A DNA stretch of 64,000 bases. Origin: Portulaca oleracea. Taxonomy: Eukaryota > Streptophyta > Magnoliopsida > Caryophyllales > Portulacaceae. The stretch's first letter is position 1. Each line of letters opens with the position of its first letter. Shown here one piece after another: positions 57,250-64,000 of the stretch. Location of the stretch: positions 5,207,787-5,271,786 of the forward strand of contig CM055890.1 of the NCBI GenBank assembly GCA_029582165.1. The letters are read 5' to 3'. The translations under genes and the position numbers were made by a program. The notes under the pieces were generated by a model that saw only the letters and a program-made list of their open reading frames with translations, did no database searches and was not told where the DNA came from.

Positions 57250-58491
57250 CTAGATTTTGTTCGATTTTAGCAATCGGTCCAAAGCTTCGGCATAAGTCAT
57301 ATCAAGTGGGGTATATGAATCGTATTGGAAGTAGGTCGTCTTTGGAGGCGGACCATGATTCACATTCTGTACAAAGCTTGTCTCAGCCACCTTGGGAGCA
57401 TTGGTGGTCCTTCTTCCCACGTTGTTTCCCTTCCATATCTGGGACGCAGCGGTCCTTTCCTTGCGCGCTTCTAGCTTAGGACATAACTTCTTCAAGTGCT
57501 CAAAACTCTCAACCACATGAAAGTCTAATTGTTGCGCCAGACTTGGTTTTAAACCACGGAACAATGTGTCCAACTGCATTTCTATGGGAATAATGTTGGT
57601 CACCTGAGATAGCTTAGCATGCCACCTCTCGTAGTAGGCCGTGAACGACTCATTTTCTCCTTGTCGAATAGCCATGATGTCTGTCAAGGTCACCTTATCT
57701 TCATGGGTCTTACTATAATGCTCGATAAATGCCCTACGCAAAGCAGTCCAATCTCCTCGTACCTCCAGATGAAGGGTGTTGTACTAGTTTAATGCTTCAT
57801 CATTCACCGACGATGGGAAAACTTGCTTGTAATGCTCGGTAGTGACACCTCGAAGTGGCATCACTCGATTGAACACCCGCACATGATGGGTTGGATTGTC
57901 AGATGGGTAGAACTTCTTCAGTGGAATATCCATCTTTCCCACTATATTAGCATTGATGTCAGCGGGTGGTTCGAACTCGACGAACTGATTGGTGAAGGTT
58001 GGCATCTGGCTCACAGCATCTTTGAACACATTCAGTTGAGCCTTTATGTCTTGGATGACAGGGTCATCGCGTAACTCAGCCTTGGCCTGGACAGTTTGAG
58101 GAACAGTTACTCACGGTGGCGGCCTTGGTGTTAGGTCATCAGGCACTTCTATGACCACTCCAGCATTGGAACTTTCGCCTATCTTCCCTTTGCCTTTGTC
58201 ACCCATAGGATTAGGAAGAATTTCCATCTCATCATTGTCCGCCATTCCCATTCGCATACTGATGCATTGCACAGCCTCCAAAACACCATTTAGGGTCTCC
58301 TGCTGTTGCTCTATGCGAGTATCTTGCCTTTGGATAAGTTCTCGCTGCCGAGCGATGTGCTCATCAGTTTTCTTCTCTTATTATAACGCAGCAAAAGTGA
58401 TTGAGCCCTCAACTTGCTTGAACTTCTCCTCAAGAAGTTTGACTAAGGCTTCTTGGACTTGGTTGCCCTTGTGATTTTCTTCGGCAAACAT
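57250..58491 (-). pseudogene. Tat-clade gag, copy B
   Basis: From ATG 58491 (MFAEENHKGNQVQEALVKLL, continuing EEKFKQVEG) to a stop at 58381. Then comes ADINANIVGKMDIPLKKFYP (58029-57784) and a shared TAG where Trp is expected (before YNTLHLEV). The core is 163 open codons (57741-57250): RRAFIEHYSKTHEDKVTLTD, MAIRQGENESFTAYYERWHA and LFRGLKPSLAQQ, typical retrotransposon gag (PF03732) features. The core is intact in copy B but broken by indels in copy A. Confidence 0.8.
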
Positions 58492-59991
58492 GTCGAATTG
58501 CAGACGACGAGAGGTTTTGGACCTGGGTGCTGACGGAACGAAGATCGAGTTACGGATCAAGCGACCTGTTGGGCCGGGGATCCAAGCTAGACTCGGGTCT
58601 CCTATGTTGACTACACTAAAACCACACACAATTAAGAGATTGACCTTTTATTGACCCCGAAACCCGACTTGATTGATGCATGACCTAGTGGACCTACATG
58701 GGACTTACTAATATGCACAATCTACATGCTTGACCGGACAAGGTGACTCACCCGGGACATGGGTTTGCATGACCTTAACTCTATATGAGCCTAAATGACT
58801 ATTGATCATCCTAAAGGTCCGGATAAAACTGAACACAGCGAGTCAAGACCGAGTACGGGAGTTTAAATCAATGTTTCTCAATTCGGATAAGCCCCATCCA
58901 CAAGCTGACCATTTTAAGGAGAATCCGTAACTTAGACACCCTACCTAAGCCTACTCAAGCCGTACTAATTATTATGCGGACTAGAATGATGATCAACAAG
59001 AGTGACCGCCTGACGCCTTTCTATTCTATTTTATTTTAATCTATTTGTTTGGGAAAACGGATATCGTAAAGGACTGGATGAAACCAACGACGGGTGAGTT
59101 TTAATTAACTTACGGATTTAATTGATAAACCCAACATGGTTGCGCCTAACCACGGGTCGGCCATGAATGTGATGGATTCAAAAATTAACTCAATAAATTA
59201 ATCCACTCGAACCTGATGATTATCACACAGTCTAAGACTTTACCCATTTTCTTTTGTTGGACTTTTAAGCACGTTTATTGGACCTTCGTTGAGAAAATGT
59301 CTTAAAGGGCCATATAGAATCAACAAAGGCGAGTTGAGTTTACTTTATGAACCAAGACAATTAACCTTTATAGATAAATGGGCCCAACCACTGGGTCAAC
59401 CATAATTTTTGAGGTTAATTAACTTGGTCGGTAAACATGACTCTTCTTAGCCCAATGACTACTATATGAACTAGAACAACACTTCTAAATTTGAGTCGAC
59501 TCTTTTACAACGAATTTAAACATGTAGCACATAGCATACATATGAACAAAGGGGTATCCTAAACCAAGGCTTTATGTACGAAACGGTTTATTGGCTGGAT
59601 AAGGCTTAACGGCTTATGTACTCGCCCTGGTGCATTCTTGTTGTAAAGGCAACTTGAATGTGTGGGGTGGTTCTCTTGGAGGCTCGCGTGGAGACCTCGT
59701 AGAGTGATGCATGAGTGGATATGGTGACCAAGGCTCTCTCGGTATAAGTGCACAAATTGAGTATGGCCGGTCCGGCAACCCATGGGTTATTTTTTGTGGT
59801 TTAAAAAAGAAAAACCCTAATACCGCTGATTTATGTGCTCCTACGACATATTACATGTCAAGGGAGTGCCCGGTATATGCAATGCATTATGCCTATAAAG
59901 GATGATTTAATAATACAAGGTAAAAATTCATTTTCCTTCCAAAAGATTTTAAAGCACACAAACTTTTTCAAGTTTTACCCACTTTAGAAAA
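58492..59991 (-). other. 5' leader of Tat element 1 (copy B and its unique continuation)
   Basis: About 1.5 kb between PBS and gag on the minus strand. 58492-59631 is shared with copy A; 59632-59991 is present once, because the duplication ends at 59631. No credible gene. Confidence 0.7.
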
Positions 59992-60011
59992 TCTCCCACG
60001 TGGAGTCGCCA
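59992..60011 (-). other. Primer binding site of Tat element 1
   Basis: The minus strand reads TGGCGACTCCACGTGGGAGA, 7 nt inside the LTR edge. TGGCGACTCCACTGGGGA is the usual Tat/Ogre PBS, assigned to a tRNA-Arg (from memory). The copy here has drifted after the first 12 bases. Confidence 0.75.
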
Positions 60012-60018
60012 AAAATCC

Positions 60019-61220
60019 TGTGGACATTTTTCCTCGCTGTTCGGGCTTCTGAACGTCCACGTTTGGATTGGAGTGTGATTCGGTGATTTGGGCTGGGGTT
60101 AATCTTTGAATACTCTTTAAGGAAATCAGACTTACATTTCATGAATAATATTTTGTAATTAAAATCACTTTCCATTGTACTTAGGCATTTTATGAGTTAT
60201 CGAATTAAATCTTTAAGAGTGAACATCCACTTGTTCCAAACTCTTCTAAATTTAACCCAATTTGCTCATTTAAATGTTAGGCTCGGAAGAGAGTGATTTA
60301 TGCAACTATTATTTAGAAATATAAGAAAGAAAACCCTAAAGCTGCATCGATACATTGTAAAACCATGTTAACCATTGTTTATGCAGTCCTCGATGTGTTT
60401 TGGTTCGAAATGGGAGTCGCCACCCGAATTTTTAAGGGAAAAGCCAAGACAAAACCAAAAGAAAGAAAGACTCCGCCTGCGAAACCCAAGTATGGATTCG
60501 GGGGTAAGGCTACGAACTCGAAAAGTAAACTTTAAGAGCTCGCCTCTCACAAAAGGAAAGACTCTACAAAAGTTTGAAATGCACTTTTGATAAAGTTTGG
60601 AAGGGAAATAAATGAATACTTTATAGAATTATTTCATCGAATCATGCAACAAGAATGTAACAAAAAGAGATAGAAGAATACAGATATACACCTATTTATA
60701 AGGAAATAAAGAACACTTAAAAGGCTTACATTGCTACTTTGTTGAGAAAACCTTGCGTAGCCTCTTGATGCTTGTTGAATCCTCCTTGATGCCTTAAAAC
60801 CTTCCTCTCCAAGTGCCAAAGGGATTATTGAAAAAGATGGGAAAAATATGATAAGAAGAAGAGGTAGAAAAAGAGGAATAAGAAGGCTTTTTGTAGTTTT
60901 GAGATGTGTTTAGGCTTAGTTTTTTTTGTGGAGTTTGGGATGGATATGGTAGGATATGTATTTAAGCTTTTTGTGGTGGAAAGATTAGGAATATAATGGT
61001 GATAAGAAAGATGATAGAAGAGTAGGACGATAAGAGGGATGAATATGAACGCATAAGAAATGGAGATTGAGAGAGATTAGAGAGATGGATGATAAGAGAA
61101 TTGAGAGTGAATGAGATGAAGTGAGGATTGAGTGAGAGAGGAAGGATGATTTGATTAGTGAATTGGTGAGTTGATGAGTAGTATTTATAGGAGGATGGAG
61201 GATAGGAGATACATGCATAC
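60019..61220 (-). mobile_element. Tat element 1, 5' LTR, interrupted
   Basis: It starts TGTGGACATTTTTCCTCG and follows the 3' LTRs for 1,202 bp, to ...ACATGCATAC. There a second Tat-type LTR begins. About 490 bp of LTR should remain beyond that insertion, outside the window. TATA box on minus at 61181-61190. Confidence 0.9.
61181..61190 (-). promoter_or_regulatory. TATA box of Tat element 1 5' LTR
   Basis: CTATAAATAC on the minus strand, only 30 bp downstream (in the transcription sense) of the insertion at 61220/61221, so upstream U3 sequence has been pushed away. Confidence 0.55.
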
Positions 61221-63055
61221 TGTGGGACCGGGGAAAATCCCCGTGGTATCCCTCGTGGTAAACGGCGAGTCGAAAGGGGTGTCTTTTCTTTGAGTAGATT
61301 TGCTTGAATTTCCGTTAAATAAACTAAAATTAAAAATTAAGTAAACTCTGTTTTCTTATAAAAAAGTTAGAGTTCTGAAATTTAATTAATCAGAAAAGAA
61401 GACAGAGAAAAAAAAAAGGAAAACAGGACAGAAAGGCTCGAGGTTCAATCCGAGAATCCGAGATCACTGACTTGGCTAATACTTGGAGGTATTCTGCCAG
61501 TCAGTGGCCCGGGAATTTCTTCCGAACCAGGAAGTCCAGTCCGAGCCATCGGACCAGTCTAGAATACCGCCAGGTATTCAGCCGATCCGGGCCTCGAGAT
61601 GGACTTCCGGATCTGGGAGCCAGATCTGAACCCGGGCACTGGCATACATACCGCTAGGTATTGTGCCAGTCTCGGGTTCAGAAATTCTGCAAAAACAACT
61701 GCAAATGCACTTTAAGACTTAAAAACCCAGTTATTCTGTATTCTGAAATCCGAAAATGAATCCGAAAAAAATAAATAAAATAAAATAAAAAGAGGAAGAA
61801 AAGAAAGAAAGAAAGAGTCGCCAATTAATTCTTACAAGAGAATTAATAAACTCGAAATTAGTGACTCCACAAACCATGAGCCATGAGATTCGGATCCGGG
61901 GGTAAGGGTACGAAATCGAGAATAAAAATTCTTGAATTCGCCCGTTCAATGAACGGACTCTACTAAACCGGTTAATTAAAGAATAAAAGAAAGAAGAGTA
62001 GAGATGGAGAATTTATTAGTGTAATTTATATTATTTAGTAACATACAAATGCAATATTAAATGCGAGAAATAAATAAATAAAGAATGAGATAAAGAATAT
62101 GTACAACTTACATTTACAAGCTTTGAATTATTAATTGGCCGATTTTATTATTTAATCATGTTCAATACAATAACGTGAAGAGAGAGAAGAAGAGAAGAAG
62201 AAATTAAAATCCCAAGTAAGTTGATGCAAATGAATGAAATGAAGGAGGGAGAAGAGAAAAAATCACCTAGTGTCAATACGCTGGGGTGATTTCGGTGTAA
62301 AAATGTAATGGAGACGGGTAGGGTATTTGTAGGGGAAAGAACGGGGTAGAAATTAGGTCAAAAAAAGATAAGGAGCAGCCGCAATACCTGCAGGCACGGT
62401 GGGCTTTGGAGACTGCCCAGCTGCGCGTTTCCCTAGGTCAGCGCGTATCCTGAGACAAACCGGGTCTGGTCTGACCCACCCATATACCTGGCGGTATGTA
62501 GGGTCTAACAAAAGCCCAGTTGCATGCTTCCCGTGGTTGGCCCGCTTTCCGAGGTCAGCACATCTCCCAAGGCATCCCGGCACGGCCCGACAGAATACAT
62601 GCAGGTATGCTGGGTTTGGGAGAAGCCCAGTTCCACGCTTCCCGAGGTCAGCACACATTCCTAGATCAGCACGCTTCCCGAGGTAACCCGGCCTGACCTG
62701 ACAGAATAACTGCCAATATGTTGGGCCTTGGAGGAGCCCGATTGCACACATCCCGAGGTCAGCATGCTTCCCAAGGCGTGCAGATGCAGTTCGGGTCAAG
62801 TATAGCCCAGCCTACATACCGCCAGGTGTGAAGGCCAGATGTACCCAAACCTGCACTGCAACTGCGCCTTGGGCTGCATGCAGGGTTCAGATTGGATTAT
62901 TTGGGTTGGGCCTTTTTGTGATGATTTTTTGGGGGTTTTTCCTTCGTTTCTTTATCATTTTTTGCATTTCAAAATTCTTGGCATTTACCTAAGAAACTCA
63001 AAATAAATTACAATATTTACAAAGCTAAATTGAATAACAAAATTCAGCGTCTACA
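61221..63055 (-). mobile_element. Tat-type element 2, 3' LTR
   Basis: 1,835 bp from TGTGGGACC to GCGTCTACA, with a minus-strand PPT directly outside the right edge, so it is a 3' LTR of a minus-strand element continuing past the window end. It contains about 110-125-bp imperfect repeats (62380-62800) and a recurring 14-bp palindrome-like motif. CATAC (61216-61220) is the expected 5-bp target duplication. Open frames inside, such as 62353-62799, come from the repeats and are not genes. Confidence 0.8.
62380..62830. repeat. Imperfect repeats inside the LTR of Tat-type element 2
   Basis: Roughly four copies of a GC-rich unit of about 110-125 bp. Each has a GGGCTTTGGAG-like or GGGTTTGGGAG-like start, GCCC(A/G)(G/A)TT, TTCCCGAGGTCAGCACGC and a CCCGGC...CTGAC block. 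Period estimated by eye. Confidence 0.65.
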
Positions 63056-63070
63056 GTTAGCCCCCACTTT
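63056..63070 (-). other. Polypurine tract of Tat-type element 2
   Basis: The minus strand reads AAAGTGGGGGCTAAC before the LTR edge at 63055. It shares CCCCCACTTTGAT and AAGTCCGAG-type context with Tat element 1, supporting the same clade. Confidence 0.85.
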
Positions 63071-63285
63071 GATCAAGTCCGAGTAGGACGCTGATCAAAG
63101 TTGTTTGAAAACGCTAAAAATGATATGCCCCAGAAGCGTACTCTCAAGGCTGGATGACACTTGGAAGCAAACGTCCTGTGCTACATGTATGACTTGTAGC
63201 TGATTGACATTCGGAAACAATATTGTATGTCTTTGTTGATCGTCGACGCTTGGAAGCAACTGTCCTGCGCCTAACCGTACTTTCA
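63071..63285 (-). other. 3' untranslated region of Tat-type element 2
   Basis: Gene-free. CTTGGAAGC...GTCCTG occurs at 63160 and 63249, the same motif as in the 3' UTR of Tat element 1. Confidence 0.55.
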
Positions 63286-64000
63286 AACTTCTGTCATCGC
63301 ATTATAAATGCCCGATGACCGGTGGAACTGACATCGTATTGTTAATGCCCGACGTCCGGCTGAATTGACATCGTACTGTTATCGCCCGACGACTGGCGGA
63401 ATTGAGATCGTACTGTTAACGCCCGATGACCGGCGGAACTAACATCGTATTGTTAGCGCCCAATGACCTGCGGAACTGACATCGTACTATTAACTCCCAA
63501 TGACCGGCGGAACTGACATCCTACTATTATCGCCCGACGACCGGCGAAACTGACATCTTATTGTTAACGCCCCGATGACTGGTAGAACTGACATCGTACT
63601 GTTAACGCCCGACCGGCGGAACTGACATCGTATTGTTAACGCCCAACGTCCAGCTGAATTGACATCGTACTGTTAACGCCTAATGAGCGGCGGAACTGAC
63701 ATCGCATTGTTAACGGCCAACGTCCGACTAAATTGACATCGTATTGTTAACACTCAACGTCCGGCGGAACTAACATCGTACTGTTATCGCCCGATGACCT
63801 GCGGAACTGACATCGTACTGTTAACGCCCGATGGCTGGCGAAACTGACATCGTATTGTTGACGCCCAACGTCCGGCTGAATCGACATAGTACTGTTAACG
63901 CCTAATGACCTGCAGAACTGACATCGTATTGTCAAAGCCTAACGTCCGGCTGAATTGACATCGTATTGTTAACGCCCAACGTCCGGCTAAATTGACATCG
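63286..64000. repeat. 37-bp minisatellite array, continuing beyond the window
   Basis: About 19 copies of a 37-bp unit, consensus GATGACCGGCGGAACTGACA then TCGTACTGTTAACGCCC. A second variant with ACGTCCGGCTGAATT is interspersed. The array lies in the 3' internal part of Tat-type element 2 and runs off the window end. The open frame at 63747-63935 is a repeat artefact. Confidence 0.9.

Larger units (their letters stand above)
36828..59631. repeat. Tandem segmental duplication, copy B (22,804 bp)
   Basis: Direct repeat of 14070-36827. At its left end CACTA sequence starts abruptly (AAAAACATTATGTGTCGG) after Tat leader sequence. At its right end (59631) the Tat leader continues naturally into 59632-60018, PBS and 5' LTR. 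Copy B is therefore the one still joined to the original right flank, and copy A the one joined to the original left flank. Confidence 0.95.

Noticed and set aside
36828..59631. Whole copy B as an assembly duplicate
   Set aside because: Considered seriously. Private indels, different copy-specific stops and a unique 2-bp junction favour a real duplication, but haplotype mis-assembly cannot be excluded from sequence alone.
62353..62799. 148-codon minus-strand frame with repeated LGKRADLG-like segments
   Set aside because: The repetition comes from the 110-125-bp DNA repeat; no family resemblance.
63286..64000. CRISPR-like regular repeat spacing
   Set aside because: Units are adjacent with no unique spacers, and the DNA is plant nuclear; it is a minisatellite.

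Overview
The window is plant nuclear DNA, almost certainly from a eudicot with a repeat-rich genome. No intact host gene is visible. Nearly every base belongs to nested transposable elements: Ty3/Gypsy LTR retrotransposons (a Tat-clade element with two RNase H domains, and a non-autonomous element primed by a tRNA-Asp-like site), an LTR element primed by initiator tRNA-Met, a Ty1/Copia pol remnant, a CACTA DNA transposon and a Harbinger-like DNA transposon. All coding sequence is broken, except short uninterrupted stretches. The species cannot be named from the sequence.

Layout. 1-10382: a minus-strand non-autonomous LTR element (5' LTR 8568-10382, PBS 8549-8566, internal 5085-8567) whose 3' side has become a tandem array of LTR + 3'-internal units of about 2.51 kb (62-2571, 2572-5084). 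10383-18643: 5' end of a second minus-strand LTR element (PBS 10671-10682; LTR 10686-12950 continued at 17932-18643). Its LTR is split by a complete 4,981-bp CACTA element (12951-17931, TSD ACG) that has lost its transposase core. 18644-22128: Copia integrase/RT remnant, split by a Harbinger-like element (19312-21722, TSD TAA) carrying a fragment of a plant carboxylesterase gene. 22129 onward: a Tat-clade element on the minus strand, 3' LTR first. It has PPT, 3' UTR repeats, two antisense (plus-strand) multi-exon genes (a plant-mobile-domain protein and a DUF7745-like protein), then pol (integrase, second RNase H, RNase H, RT), gag and leader.

The main structural event is a direct tandem duplication of about 22.8 kb: copy A 14070-36827, copy B 36828-59631. 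It starts inside the CACTA element, ends inside the Tat leader, and is joined at a 2-bp microhomology (GT). Only copy B runs on into the Tat PBS (59992-60011) and 5' LTR (60019-61220). That LTR is in turn interrupted by a second Tat-type element: 3' LTR 61221-63055, PPT, then a 37-bp minisatellite reaching the window end.

Relative order read from the nesting: Copia insertion; then the tRNA-Met-primed LTR element, the Harbinger-like element and the first Tat element into Copia; CACTA into the LTR; the 22.8-kb duplication; then independent decay of the two copies. The most unusual biology is the pair of antisense intron-containing genes inside the Tat element, each with its own plausible TATA promoter and one with a G-box.
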